Positions 16,278 to 25,031 of a DNA stretch of 64,000 nt are shown in pieces. Origin of the DNA: Ignavibacteriota bacterium (GTDB lineage Bacteria > Bacteroidota > Ignavibacteria > UBA10030 > SZUA-254); contig JACREZ010000009.1 in NCBI GenBank assembly GCA_016212665.1, forward strand, positions 62,001-126,000. Reading direction: 5' to 3'. The first letter of the stretch is position 1. The number at the start of each line of letters is the position of its first letter. A model generated the notes under the pieces. The model searched no databases. It was not told the origin of the DNA and saw nothing but the letters and a program-made list of their open reading frames with translations. Position numbers and translations under genes: made by a program.

Positions 16278-17341
16278 TAACGTATCTCGAATTCTTTTTC
16301 AATAGTCGTTTTTAATACCTGAGAAGTGGCAGCAATTACTTTTGAATTTTCAGATTCCTTCTGAATACGAAAAAGACGAATATCATCACCTTCTGGTTCG
16401 TTTTCTGAATAACAATCCGAAAGTGCTTCAATACACTCTAATGAATGTGTTGTAGCAATTAGTTGTACATTGTATTCCTTACATGTCGAAAGTATTGCTT
16501 TCCAAGCAACCTTTAACGATGCATAATGAAAACCATTTTCGATTTCATCAATCAACAAAACTCCATTTTTCATATCAGCTAATGCGGCTAAGAATGCCAA
16601 TATTCTTCTCATTCCATCTCCCATTATATTTAATGGCATTAAGTTTTCAGAACCAATATCAACAAAAATCATCCCTCCTGCTCCCATTCTAATATCAGTT
16701 ATAGTTGGTTCTATGCCTTTGAGTATTGCAATCACATTATCTAATTTTTTTTGAACTAACAAACCCTCCATCTGTTTATCAATTTGGAACATTATTGTTT
16801 TTTGGTTTAAATAGGCACACCGTAAGTTTTCTTTATAAGGTGAGGGTACGGTCACTTTACTTTCTTTCAAACTTATTTGCCCATGAAAACGTTGATTCGT
16901 ATGGTTATAACAATCTAATTGAATTCCTTCTACAAGACGTACAAAATTTGTTGAGGCTGTATACTTATCCTGTGAATTAACTATTTCTGTATTTTTCTGC
17001 TTCTTAGTTTGTTGTGGCCTGTAGTCTACATAAAGAGGAGTGATAATCAACTTTCTGTTTCGGTTATCAATCTGACCACTTAAGATTATGGGTGATTCAA
17101 AGTTCATATTCCTAAACATAAAACTAAAATCATCATCGTTCGTCAGAATTAAATCGCGAAAATTGTGAATATTAACAGGAAGTTGAGGATTGGACATACC
17201 TGACAACAAAAAAATAGCCTCTAGTACAGAGGTTTTTCCAGAGTTATTTCTTCCAACCAACAGATTAATTCTTTTTAAATCTGATAACTCAAGTTTGGAA
17301 ATTCCTCTAAAATTTTCAATGATTAAAGACTGATATCTCAT
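16277..17341 (-). CDS. AAA15/AAA21-type ATPase (OLD/PARIS-like sensor)
   Basis: 354 residues with an ABC/SMC-type ATPase split by a central insert. Walker A is GRNNSGKT (30-37). The signature-like NIMGDGMRRILAFLAAL lies near 238-254. Walker B is GVLLIDEIENG (260-270), and the H-loop is TTHSLE (298-302, His299). The N-terminal SLIIENFRGISKLEL is the typical opening of AAA15/AAA21 and OLD-like proteins. It uses ATG with AAAGGAAAAAAG upstream. The gene is AT-rich relative to the flanking housekeeping genes, and the pair sits alone between an orphan antitoxin-like gene and folB, consistent with a horizontally acquired defence cassette. Confidence 0.85.
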   Translation of the reverse strand: MRYQSLIIENFRGISKLELSDLKRINLLVGRNNSGKTSVLEAIFLLSGMSNPQLPVNIHNFRDLILTNDDDFSFMFRNMNFESPIILSGQIDNRNRKLIITPLYVDYRPQQTKKQKNTEIVNSQDKYTASTNFVRLVEGIQLDCYNHTNQRFHGQISLKESKVTVPSPYKENLRCAYLNQKTIMFQIDKQMEGLLVQKKLDNVIAILKGIEPTITDIRMGAGGMIFVDIGSENLMPLNIMGDGMRRILAFLAALADMKNGVLLIDEIENGFHYASLKVAWKAILSTCKEYNVQLIATTHSLECIEALSDCYSENEPEGDDIRLFRIQKESENSKVIAATSQVLKTTIEKEFEIR

Positions 17342-17428
17342 AACTTTTTTCCTTTTATTTCACGAATTAACATTTGTTGTTGAATGAAATCGTTCGGATA
17401 AACAGCATTATACTTCACTCACATTATT

Positions 17429-17659
17429 TTAGTACTGTAAATTCAGGTAGTTAGAAAACCACCATTCACCTCTGCTTTGAGTAATATGTCGTTGCAAATC
17501 ATCTGCAACATCCGGCGGAAGTTTTCCGGCAAACTTCTCAGAGAGATCTTGTTGAGTCTGAAGATTGTTTCTTAACAATTTTATGATGTGCATCTCTTCG
17601 AGTTTTTGTAGCAAACCTAAAGCATTTTGGTTTGTTAATTGAACGACTACTGTTTCCAT
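17429..17659 (-). CDS. antitoxin-like small protein (76 aa), no toxin adjacent
   Basis: 76 residues. METVVVQLTNQNALGLLQKL, then ILDE-less helices, SEKFAGKLPPDVADDLQ and a C-terminal ITQSRGEWW give the look of the small antitoxins that precede PIN-domain toxins in Bacteroidota. No PIN or other toxin follows; the next downstream gene is the AAA ATPase 87 nt away. It may be a decayed toxin-antitoxin module, an orphan antitoxin, or a small regulator of the defence-like pair. The assignment is from memory of the pattern and is uncertain. Confidence 0.55.
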   Translation of the reverse strand: METVVVQLTNQNALGLLQKLEEMHIIKLLRNNLQTQQDLSEKFAGKLPPDVADDLQRHITQSRGEWWFSNYLNLQY

Positions 17660-17720
17660 ACTTTTTGAATAATTTGTTGATGTTTATTTAAATTACAAAT
17701 ATGTTAATTCCGAACCAAAA

Positions 17721-19415
17721 TCAACTTCCACTTTTTTCAATCTTCGCCCAAGTATCTCGTAACGTAACTGCCCGATTGAAAACTAACTTCTCAGATGTCG
17801 AATCCAAATCAACACAAAAATAGCCAAGACGCTCAAACTGAAATCGTTCTTGTATCTTCACACTTGCTAACGCCGGTTCCACCTTCGCGTTTGATAAAAC
17901 TTCAAGCGAGTTCGGATTGATGAATGATTTCCATTCATCTCCGCCCGGATTCTCGACAGTAAACAATCGGTCATATAATCGCACTTCCGAATTAACCGCA
18001 TGTTGAGCAGAGACCCAATGAATCGTCCCTTTCACTTTCCTCTGACTTGTTCCGGTTCCGCTCTTTGTTTCAGGATCGTACGTGCAATGAATTTCTGCCA
18101 CGTTGCCTGATGCATCTTTTACCACATCAACACACTTGATGATGTAAGCATATCGCAATCGTACTTCTCCCCCCGGAAATAATCTGAAATATTTCGGAGG
18201 AGGAACCTCGCGGAAATCATCCTGCTCAATATAAATGACTTTCGAGAACGGAAGTTTCCTCGTTCCCATCGCCGGGTCCTCGGGATTGTTGACCGCTTCA
18301 AGTTCTTCTGTTTGATTGTCGGGATAATTTGTTATAACAACCTTCAACGGACGAAGCACTGCCATCATTCGAGCAGCGCGCTTATTTAAATCTTCGCGTA
18401 GACTGTGTTCAAGCAAACCGACATCAATCATGTTCTCACGCTTTGCAACTCCGACTTTATCCGCAAAATAACGGATTGATTCAGGAGTATAACCACGTCG
18501 TCGTAAACCGGAAATTGTCGGCATTCGCGGGTCATCCCAACCATTGACAATTTTTTCCTCAGCAAGCTGCAACAATTTTCTCTTGCTCATCACCGTAAAT
18601 GAAAGATTCAACCGTGCAAACTCAATCTGTTGCGGATGATGAATTCCCAACTGCTCGATAAACCAATCGTACAGAGGGCGATGGTCTTCAAACTCAAGCG
18701 TACATATCGAGTGTGTAATTCCTTCTATCGAATCCGACTGACCGTGTGCATAATCGTACATTGGATAAATGCACCACTTGTTCCCTGTTCGATGATGCTC
18801 GGCATGGAGAATCCTGTACAACACCGGGTCACGCATGTTCAGGTTCGGATGCGACATGTCAATCTTCGCACGTAGCGTTCTCGTCCCGTCAGGAAATTCT
18901 CCCTTGCGCATCCGCTCAAACAAATCAAGATTTTCTTCCAATGAGCGATTACGAAACGGACTTTCCTTCCCCGGTTCAGTGAGTGTACCGCGATGTTTCC
19001 TTACTTCATCAGCATTCAAATCACAAACAAATGCTTTTCCTTTTTTGATAAGTTGAATTGCCCACTCATACAGTTGGTCGAAATAATCCGAGGCGAAAAA
19101 TTCCCGTTCCTCCCAATCAAACCCAAGCCAGCGTACATCTTGCTTGATGGAATCAACATACTCTTGTTCTTCTTTTGTCGGATTGGTGTCATCGAATCGG
19201 AGGTTGGTCTTTCCTCCGTACTGTTGCGCCAAACCAAAGTTCAGGCAAATAGATTTTGCATGACCGATGTGAAGATAACCATTCGGCTCCGGTGGAAAAC
19301 GAGTGTGAACCCGCCCATCATTTTTGCCGTTCTTCAAATCTTCTTCGATGATTTCCTGAATGAAGTTTTTCGATTTAATAATCTCGTTTGATTTATTGTC
19401 TGTGTTTGTATCCAT
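17721..19415 (-). CDS. glnS: glutaminyl-tRNA synthetase
   Basis: 564 residues, complete. Class I synthetase that charges tRNA-Gln. The HIGH motif is seen as [13 protein letters not shown] (about 44-56) and the KMSKS motif as VMSKRKL (about 270). The catalytic core is followed by the two C-terminal anticodon-binding beta barrels ([19 protein letters not shown] region onward). A tRNA-Gln(UUG) gene is encoded in the same window at 40603-40673. Presence of GlnRS implies direct charging instead of the amidotransferase route. Confidence 0.97.
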   Translation of the reverse strand: MDTNTDNKSNEIIKSKNFIQEIIEEDLKNGKNDGRVHTRFPPEPNGYLHIGHAKSICLNFGLAQQYGGKTNLRFDDTNPTKEEQEYVDSIKQDVRWLGFDWEEREFFASDYFDQLYEWAIQLIKKGKAFVCDLNADEVRKHRGTLTEPGKESPFRNRSLEENLDLFERMRKGEFPDGTRTLRAKIDMSHPNLNMRDPVLYRILHAEHHRTGNKWCIYPMYDYAHGQSDSIEGITHSICTLEFEDHRPLYDWFIEQLGIHHPQQIEFARLNLSFTVMSKRKLLQLAEEKIVNGWDDPRMPTISGLRRRGYTPESIRYFADKVGVAKRENMIDVGLLEHSLREDLNKRAARMMAVLRPLKVVITNYPDNQTEELEAVNNPEDPAMGTRKLPFSKVIYIEQDDFREVPPPKYFRLFPGGEVRLRYAYIIKCVDVVKDASGNVAEIHCTYDPETKSGTGTSQRKVKGTIHWVSAQHAVNSEVRLYDRLFTVENPGGDEWKSFINPNSLEVLSNAKVEPALASVKIQERFQFERLGYFCVDLDSTSEKLVFNRAVTLRDTWAKIEKSGS

Positions 19416-19441
19416 AAATGTTTTTCTATTCTCATGTGCGA

Positions 19442-19507
19442 CCCACCCCTAACCCCTCCAAGGAGGGGAATTGGAAGTCCCCTCTTGAGAGGGGATTTAG
19501 GGGTGTG
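19442..19507. repeat. nested palindromic element between glnS and gltX
   Basis: The left half contains CACCCCTAACCCCTC with GGAGGGGA and the right half TCCCCTC with GAGAGGGGATTTAGGGGTGTG. The halves are near reverse complements and each is itself a small hairpin. The element ends inside gltX, providing its stop codon and last two codons. It looks like a dispersed REP-type palindrome. Confidence 0.7.
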
Positions 19508-21023
19508 TTATTTTCTCTATTGCAATTTGAATTCTCTTGATTACTTCATCTTTCCCCAAGATAAATAAAATATCATAAAGTCCCGGACCGCCGCTGACTC
19601 CAGAAACCGAAAGCCGAACGCCATGAATCAATTTTCCGTTTCCGATACCGAGTGCTTCTGCTGTTTTATGAAGTGCGGCTTCGAACATTTCTTTTGTCGG
19701 ATTTTCTAAAAAAGAATATTCCTCAATCAGTTTTCTGAGGTGAACCGGAGTATCTTCTTTCCATCGCTTCTTCACAGCATCTTCTTCGTAGTGTGCCGGC
19801 GCTTCAAAAAAGTAGGAACTCTGTTCGATAAAATCCTTAACAAACGAAACACGTGGACGCATCGCTTCGATAACTCGAAGCAAATATTCATCTGCAAATT
19901 GTTTTCCACTGAACTTGCTGTTTGATAATTCAATCTTCAACATTATCAAGACTTCTTCGTCCGGCAATTTTCGGAGATGCTCAAAGTTCAACCAATTTAA
20001 TTTGTCGAGATTAAACACCGCGCCCGCCTGATGAACTCGTTCCAACGAAAACTGTTCGACAAGTTCATTCAGATAAAAGAACTCCTGTTCTGTCCCCGGA
20101 TTCCATCCAAGCAATGCGACAAAATTAATCAGCGCATCTTTCAAAAATCCTTTTGCCCGATAATCTTCCACTGCAACGTCACCCTGCCGTTTGCTGAGTT
20201 TTGATTTATCAGGATTCAACAACAACGGAAGATGGGCAAAGTTCGGTTTCTCCCATCCAAAGGCATCATACAAAAGCACATGCTTCGGAGTCGAAGGCAA
20301 CCACTCCTCGCCTCGAATAACATGAGTTATCCTCATCAAATGGTCATCAACAACATTTGCAAGATGGTATGTCGGGAATCCGTCGCTTTTAATTAACACT
20401 TGGTCATCAATCAAGTTGCTGTTAAACTCAACCCGACCTCGAATCAAATCATCAACAGTAACTGTTTGATTCTGTTCAACATTCAGTCGAACCACGTAAG
20501 GCAACCCTTCAGCAATTTTCTTTTTGAATTCTTCCTCTGAAAGATTCAAACAGAACTTATCATACTTCGTTTGAAGATTTTTCTGTTGCTGTTCATTCCG
20601 AAGTTGTTCTAATCGCTCTGCAGAACAAAAGCAATAGTATGCTTTTTTCTTTTCTATCAGGTGTTGTACATGTTCTTGGTAAATCTCTAATCGTTCCGAT
20701 TGAATATACGAACCAAACTCGCCTACCTGAACAACACCTGGATAATTTATTGAGTTAGAACAATTTGAAATTGACAATCCGCAATCCGAAATTCGCGGTC
20801 CTTCATCATACTCCAATCCAGCCCAAGCAAGAGTCTTCAGAAGATTCTCAACAGCCCCTTCAACATAGCGTGTACGGTCTGTATCTTCAATGCGAAGAAC
20901 AAACACGCCGTTATTTTTTCGGGCGAAAAGATAATTGTAAAGCGCCGTACGCAAACCGCCGACGTGTAAATAACCTGTCGGACTTGGCGCAAAACGGACT
21001 CGGATTTTTTCTGATATTGTCAT
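19497..21023 (-). CDS. gltX: glutamyl-tRNA synthetase
   Basis: 508 residues from the ATG at 21023 (MTISEKIRVRFAPSPTG). The open frame runs 37 codons further upstream, but that part overlaps a terminator hairpin and tRNA-Ser and is not real. Class I motifs are PTGYLHVGGLRTALYN and KLSKRQGDVAVEDY. Between GLEYDEGP and GSYIQSERLEIY there is an extra stretch of about 23 residues (including ISDCGLSISNCSNS) whose DNA resembles the genome's AATCCGCAATCC filler repeats, so the loop seems to have been expanded by repeat sequence. The last residues (THP) and the stop lie in a palindromic element. Confidence 0.96.
   Translation of the reverse strand: MTISEKIRVRFAPSPTGYLHVGGLRTALYNYLFARKNNGVFVLRIEDTDRTRYVEGAVENLLKTLAWAGLEYDEGPRISDCGLSISNCSNSINYPGVVQVGEFGSYIQSERLEIYQEHVQHLIEKKKAYYCFCSAERLEQLRNEQQQKNLQTKYDKFCLNLSEEEFKKKIAEGLPYVVRLNVEQNQTVTVDDLIRGRVEFNSNLIDDQVLIKSDGFPTYHLANVVDDHLMRITHVIRGEEWLPSTPKHVLLYDAFGWEKPNFAHLPLLLNPDKSKLSKRQGDVAVEDYRAKGFLKDALINFVALLGWNPGTEQEFFYLNELVEQFSLERVHQAGAVFNLDKLNWLNFEHLRKLPDEEVLIMLKIELSNSKFSGKQFADEYLLRVIEAMRPRVSFVKDFIEQSSYFFEAPAHYEEDAVKKRWKEDTPVHLRKLIEEYSFLENPTKEMFEAALHKTAEALGIGNGKLIHGVRLSVSGVSGGPGLYDILFILGKDEVIKRIQIAIEKITHP
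20758..20798. repeat. filler-repeat sequence in frame inside gltX
   Basis: GAAATTGACAATCCGCAATC followed by CGAAATTCGCGG has the same texture as intergenic filler repeats in related genomes. Here it codes for part of a loop in GluRS between the DEGP motif and GSYIQSER. Confidence 0.5.
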
Positions 21024-21034
21024 AATATTTGAAA

Positions 21035-21062
21035 TAAAAAATCCCCAAGTGAATGGGGATTT
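21035..21062 (-). terminator. terminator after tRNA-Ser
   Basis: On the minus strand AAATCCCC and GGGGATTT enclose an 8-nt loop and are followed by TTTTTATTTC. It lies 12 nt after the tRNA-Ser 3' end and 12 nt before the gltX start codon, so it would end the tRNA transcript or attenuate read-through into gltX. Confidence 0.7.
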
Positions 21063-21073
21063 CGTTTTATTGT

Positions 21074-21166
21074 TGGCGGAGAAGGAGAGATTTGAACTCT
21101 CGGTACAGGTTGACCCCGTACGGCGGTTTAGCAAACCGCTGGTTTAAGCCACTCACCCACCTCTCC
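21074..21166 (-). tRNA. tRNA-Ser (GCU anticodon)
   Basis: On the minus strand: acceptor GGAGAGG pairing with CTTCTCC, discriminator G and an encoded CCA (21076-21074). The anticodon loop is TTTGCTAAA with anticodon GCT, there is a long variable arm with CCGTACGGGG as in class II tRNAs, and the T-loop TTCAAAT is flanked by GAGAG/CTCTC. It is 93 nt including CCA. It reads AGC/AGU serine codons. Confidence 0.97.
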
Positions 21167-21196
21167 AAGTGTTTTACTTAATTTTTTGAACGGCAA

Positions 21197-21225
21197 AATG
21201 TACAAATTTATCTACTAAGTTACAA
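21197..21225 (-). promoter_or_regulatory. candidate promoter of tRNA-Ser
   Basis: On the minus strand TTGTAA (21225-21220) and TACATT (21202-21197) are 17 nt apart, 31 nt before the tRNA 5' end. The same stretch also contains TAAATTTG, a match to the Bacteroidota -7 consensus. Both readings point to a promoter here; the exact one is uncertain. Confidence 0.4.
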
Positions 21226-21228
21226 ACC

Positions 21229-22470
21229 TCATTTTCGCTCTCCATGTTCTCTGACCTCATATTTTGCATCAATAGTAATTCGTTCTGCATACGAACTATT
21301 CCAACTTTTGTGGAAAATATTTTGAAGTTGTTTAGCAAGCCGATTGTTCTTTACTACAATTCCCAAATTGCGTGAAGTGTAGAAATAACTTTTCTCACAG
21401 TTGCTTGTCCCAAGCCAAAACTCTTTTCCATCAACGAGAATTAATTTGGAATGAACAACCCGTGCATACGAAATATAACCACCTGACCATTCAGGAATAA
21501 CCATATATTTCAATTCGATATTCGGCGTGGTTGATAATGCCTGCAAAGAATCTACTCCGGGATGGTCTTTCTCCCAATCCGAAACAATCATTTTTACCTT
21601 CACACCCCGTGCGGCGGCGTTCTTCATCGCATCCTGAATTAATGAGTAGGTACTTTTGTCCCTTGCCTTTGTCGAGTACGAAAGAAATTGCAAGTACACT
21701 TCTTCTTTTGCACTGTTAATGAGATTGACAATGTTCGGTTCATCCCACAAAAGTGTATCGGCAATGTATGGTTTCGGACTGCATGTCGGTTTGAAAAATA
21801 TCGTATCGTTATTACTCTCAATAATTTCCATTGACGTTGCATATTGTCTCCGTTCGATAAACGGTTTCAATCGTGCTTCCTCTGCATTGCCGGAGAGTCT
21901 CCAATCAAATTCGAAAATATCTTTATAGACCTGAACGGCTTCTTTGTGTTTCAATCGAATTCCTAGTTCTTGAATATGCTTTAACGCCCGCCAATCGAAG
22001 TTCTGACTTCCGAGAAACAATTCTTCATCATCAACAATAAAGAACTTCGCATGTTGAATTCCCCCTCCAATTTTTCCGAAGTCAATGACATGCGTTTCGA
22101 TAGTTCCTTCCAACGGCGTCCCATCATATTTTAATTTATTCTTGTAATTATCAATCACAGCAGGATACGTTTTATACATTCTCGAATCAACAATAATCCG
22201 AACACGAACACCGCGAGCCGCCGCATCTTCAATCGCATAGAGAATGGCATCGAGCGGCTCACCTTTCTCCGGTGAAATATAAAATTGTTCGATGTCGAGT
22301 GATTTCTCTGCCCGTTTTATCATCTCGAGCCAAACATCATACGCATCACGGATGTCGGGATTGTCGAGCGTTGTTTCGATGGGAGTGGTTTCGACAAGTT
22401 CAATTTCGCCTCGTTGCTGCGATAAACTTATAAACGAAAGAAGTAATATCAATAAAAGTATTTTGGTCAT
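21229..22470 (-). CDS. phospholipase D-family protein (two HKD motifs)
   Basis: About 413 residues from the ATG at 22470 (MTKILLLILLLSFISLSQ, a signal peptide). The frame extends upstream to 22539 but that part is the htrA terminator. Two HKD motifs are present: HAKFFIVDDEELFLGSQNFD and HSKLILVDGKEFWLGTSN. In this superfamily each contributes a His and Lys to a phosphohydrolase or transferase site. It is secreted or membrane-attached; its substrate (phospholipid, cardiolipin-type or nucleic acid) is not evident. No cardiolipin-synthase TM pair is present. Confidence 0.88.
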   Translation of the reverse strand: MTKILLLILLLSFISLSQQRGEIELVETTPIETTLDNPDIRDAYDVWLEMIKRAEKSLDIEQFYISPEKGEPLDAILYAIEDAAARGVRVRIIVDSRMYKTYPAVIDNYKNKLKYDGTPLEGTIETHVIDFGKIGGGIQHAKFFIVDDEELFLGSQNFDWRALKHIQELGIRLKHKEAVQVYKDIFEFDWRLSGNAEEARLKPFIERRQYATSMEIIESNNDTIFFKPTCSPKPYIADTLLWDEPNIVNLINSAKEEVYLQFLSYSTKARDKSTYSLIQDAMKNAAARGVKVKMIVSDWEKDHPGVDSLQALSTTPNIELKYMVIPEWSGGYISYARVVHSKLILVDGKEFWLGTSNCEKSYFYTSRNLGIVVKNNRLAKQLQNIFHKSWNSSYAERITIDAKYEVREHGERK

Positions 22471-22497
22471 CATATAGTTGTAATTGGATTGCATCAA

Positions 22498-22530
22498 AAT
22501 AAAAAAGGGTCGGGAATATTCCCAACCCTC
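22498..22530 (-). terminator. rho-independent terminator of htrA
   Basis: On the minus strand AGGGTTGGGAA and TTCCCGACCCT form a strong stem followed by TTTTTTATTTTG. It begins 23 nt after the htrA stop codon. Confidence 0.85.
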
Positions 22531-22552
22531 ATCATTCAAATCTGCGTTGTCC

Positions 22553-24091
22553 TTATTTTGGAATCTGCATCGTGATAAAATTCGTCGTTCCTTCTCTTCG
22601 TTTTACACGAAGTAATACCGCATCACCCGCCTTCTGATTTTCGAGAACCGATTTCAAATCTTTCACCGATTTGATTTGCTTCTTATCGGCTTCGAGAATG
22701 ACATCGCCGGTGCGCAGTGAACGATTTGATGCTTCGCTGAATCGTTTCACATCAGACACAACCACACCATTCTCAACTTCATAATCTTCTTTCTGTTGCG
22801 ATGTTAAATTCTTCACAGAAAATCCGATGTCTTCGAACGAAGCAGTTTTCGTTGGCATTTCCTCTTCATCACTCTCTTTCTTTCTCGGATTTGAATCTCT
22901 TGCAGAAACAGTTTCTGCATCGCGTGAACGGAGAGTTACAGATTTCTTGAATGTTTTCCCGTCACGGAAGATTTCCAACGTAACATTATCTCCGGGATGA
23001 TGTTGTGCAATCATGGATTGCAATTCGTTCGATGCGTTCACTTCTTTTCCATCAATCGAAAGAATAACATCACCATCTTTCAATCCTGCTTCTGCGGCGG
23101 CACCGTCTACCTGAACATTATCAATAAATACTCCGTGTTTGTTTTTTAAGCCCAATGCTTTCGCATCAGTTTCATCAACGCTCCGAATGCTGACCCCGAT
23201 GTATCCGCGACGAACTTTTCCATACTTAATAATATCTGATGCAACCGCCGTTGCAAGATTTATCGGAATTGCAAACCCGTATCCCTGATATCTCGCATTC
23301 GTTGTAGCAATTGCTGAATTGATTCCGACAACTTCGCCGTAAAGATTCACTAAGGGTCCGCCGCTGTTTCCCGGATTGATTGCCGCATCTGTCTGGATGA
23401 AATTTTCAATGCGATATGGATTGCTTGCATCAATAATCCCAATATTTCTTCCAATGAAACTGACAATACCGGCTGTTACCGTTGATTGCAAACCAAGCGG
23501 ATTACCAACTGCAATCACCCACTCGCCCACTTCAAGGCTATCTGAATTTCCAAGTGCGGCGGTCGGTAAATCTTCACCGTCAACTTTCACAACGGCTAAA
23601 TCGGTGGTCGGGTCAGTTCCGACGACTGTTGCTTTCAATCTTCTCGTGTCGTTGAGAATCACTTCAACGCCATCATCTGCCGCGCCTTCGACGACGTGAT
23701 TGTTTGTCAGAATATATCCTTCAGGGTTGATGATAACTCCGGAACCTGCGCCTTGTTGCGGCTCAGGGTTTTCAAACTTAAAGTCCGGTCCGAAGTGTTT
23801 GAAAAATTCCTGAAGTCCCCCATCTTTTGAATCGCCGCTTCCACCTTTGGTTGTCACATTGATATAGACAACAGTCGGCGTTACCGCTTTTGAAACAGCC
23901 ACGAACGATTTCCCCAACGCTTTTGAATCGAAGTTTGAATCGTGAAGTTTACTCGGTGCGCCGAGTTTCACATTCTCATCGCCCGCGAATCCAAATTCCA
24001 CTCCGCCTTTGAAACTCGATACGAGTATCGCTCCAAACACGATTCCGATTGTTACTAAAAATATTGCTGCAAGAACAGATTTTTTATTCAT
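22553..24091 (-). CDS. htrA: HtrA/DegP-type serine protease with two PDZ domains
   Basis: 512 residues. One N-terminal TM or signal-anchor (KSVLAAIFLVTIGIVFGAIL) places it in the periplasm. The trypsin-like domain carries the catalytic triad: H132 in LTNNHVVEG, D164 in TTDLAVVKV and S243 in GNSGGPLV. PDZ1 is at about 290-385 (YIGVSIRSVDE, AEAGLKDGDVILSIDG) and PDZ2 at about 420-510 (LRTGDVILEADK). It degrades or refolds misfolded envelope proteins. It is a monocistronic-looking gene between recO and a terminator; a charged linker (KKESDEEEMP) separates the PDZ domains. Confidence 0.96.
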   Translation of the reverse strand: MNKKSVLAAIFLVTIGIVFGAILVSSFKGGVEFGFAGDENVKLGAPSKLHDSNFDSKALGKSFVAVSKAVTPTVVYINVTTKGGSGDSKDGGLQEFFKHFGPDFKFENPEPQQGAGSGVIINPEGYILTNNHVVEGAADDGVEVILNDTRRLKATVVGTDPTTDLAVVKVDGEDLPTAALGNSDSLEVGEWVIAVGNPLGLQSTVTAGIVSFIGRNIGIIDASNPYRIENFIQTDAAINPGNSGGPLVNLYGEVVGINSAIATTNARYQGYGFAIPINLATAVASDIIKYGKVRRGYIGVSIRSVDETDAKALGLKNKHGVFIDNVQVDGAAAEAGLKDGDVILSIDGKEVNASNELQSMIAQHHPGDNVTLEIFRDGKTFKKSVTLRSRDAETVSARDSNPRKKESDEEEMPTKTASFEDIGFSVKNLTSQQKEDYEVENGVVVSDVKRFSEASNRSLRTGDVILEADKKQIKSVKDLKSVLENQKAGDAVLLRVKRREGTTNFITMQIPK

Positions 24092-24147
24092 TGATTATTC
24101 CTTTTTGTTTTTACTGCACTAATATACTTGATTTTTTCAAACTTGTT

Positions 24148-24927
24148 TCACCGTGTGTCATTGCTTGTGTGATAGATTTTCCGTGAACGTAATTGCTTGA
24201 AACCCGTAACATGCGACTGAAAGTATCGAGCAAAAAATTCTTCAATTTCGTGTTCTTCTTTTTGTTCAAGCGTAAATCCACCAATATCAGAAGTTGTTTT
24301 AAACGATAATTGCTGAAGTTTGTTCAATGCCGCTGCTGAAATTTTAAACAATCCATGTTGTGCAGGTGAACAATGTTCGCACACAGGAGAACCTTTATGC
24401 AAGTCGAACATCAACCATTTGCCTGCGTTCGGCTCCCGGTTGATTTCCTTTTTACAAAGATGACAGTTACCAAACACTGGTGCGAATCCTAAAAGTTCCG
24501 CCAACTTCAGCATGAAGAAAAATAATATCGCAGTGGTGGCGGAAGTTTTATTCACCGTAGCAAGTGAATCTGCCATCAACTCAAACAATGGAATGTTCTG
24601 TTCCTGTTCGTGGGCAATGTCATACACAAGTTCGATGATGGATAAACCGACGGAGAGTTTCTCAAGGTCGGCGGCGAAGTGATGATACGAATAAAGCAAA
24701 GCGCACTGCCCGACCGTTTGAACTTCTCTCCCCTCTTTGATATACAGTACAATCTGCACATGCGACATCGGCTCAAGCGCCGCGCCTATTTTACTGTTTG
24801 CCCGGCGCGCCCCTTTTACAATTGCACCAACGCGCCCCAGTTCTTTCGTGTAGAACGTAACAATCTTACTCGATTCTTTGAACTTGATTGTTCGGAGAAC
24901 AATGGCTTCTGTCTTTACAACTAACAA
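24148..24927 (-). CDS. recO: DNA repair protein RecO
   Basis: 259 residues, starting at TTG. RecO loads RecA onto gaps with RecF/RecR in the cytoplasm. The N-terminal OB-fold region reads KTEAIVLRTIKFKESSKIVTF, seen in parts, then GRVGAIVKGARRANSKIG. A zinc site is formed by CHLCKKE and CEHC in the C-terminal helical domain. Complete compared with the family. The gap upstream holds only filler repeats before mtnA. Confidence 0.93.
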   Translation of the reverse strand: MLVVKTEAIVLRTIKFKESSKIVTFYTKELGRVGAIVKGARRANSKIGAALEPMSHVQIVLYIKEGREVQTVGQCALLYSYHHFAADLEKLSVGLSIIELVYDIAHEQEQNIPLFELMADSLATVNKTSATTAILFFFMLKLAELLGFAPVFGNCHLCKKEINREPNAGKWLMFDLHKGSPVCEHCSPAQHGLFKISAAALNKLQQLSFKTTSDIGGFTLEQKEEHEIEEFFARYFQSHVTGFKQLRSRKIYHTSNDTR

Positions 24928-24961
24928 TGAAAAATTAAAAAAGCAAAATGAAAAATGGCCT

Positions 24962-25031
24962 ATTACACATTATCAATAAATAAATCACTACTGACGAATG
25001 ACTAATAACAAATGACCAATGACCATTGACA
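24962..25031. repeat. degenerate filler repeat
   Basis: AATCACTACTGACGAATGAC-type units end directly at the mtnA stop codon. Positions 25009-25030 are identical over 22 nt to 27072-27093. Confidence 0.6.

Noticed and set aside
15648-17341. a canonical PARIS or Gabija system
   Set aside because: The partner carries DUF3226 hallmarks rather than DUF4435, and no UvrD-like helicase is present, so only a relationship by analogy is claimed.
21024-21134. 37-residue N-terminal extension of GltX
   Set aside because: The extra frame covers the tRNA-Ser 3' end and its terminator; the ATG at 21023 gives the standard family N-terminus.
22471-22539. 23-residue N-terminal extension of the phospholipase D-family protein
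   Set aside because: It coincides with the htrA terminator hairpin; the internal ATG begins a normal signal peptide.
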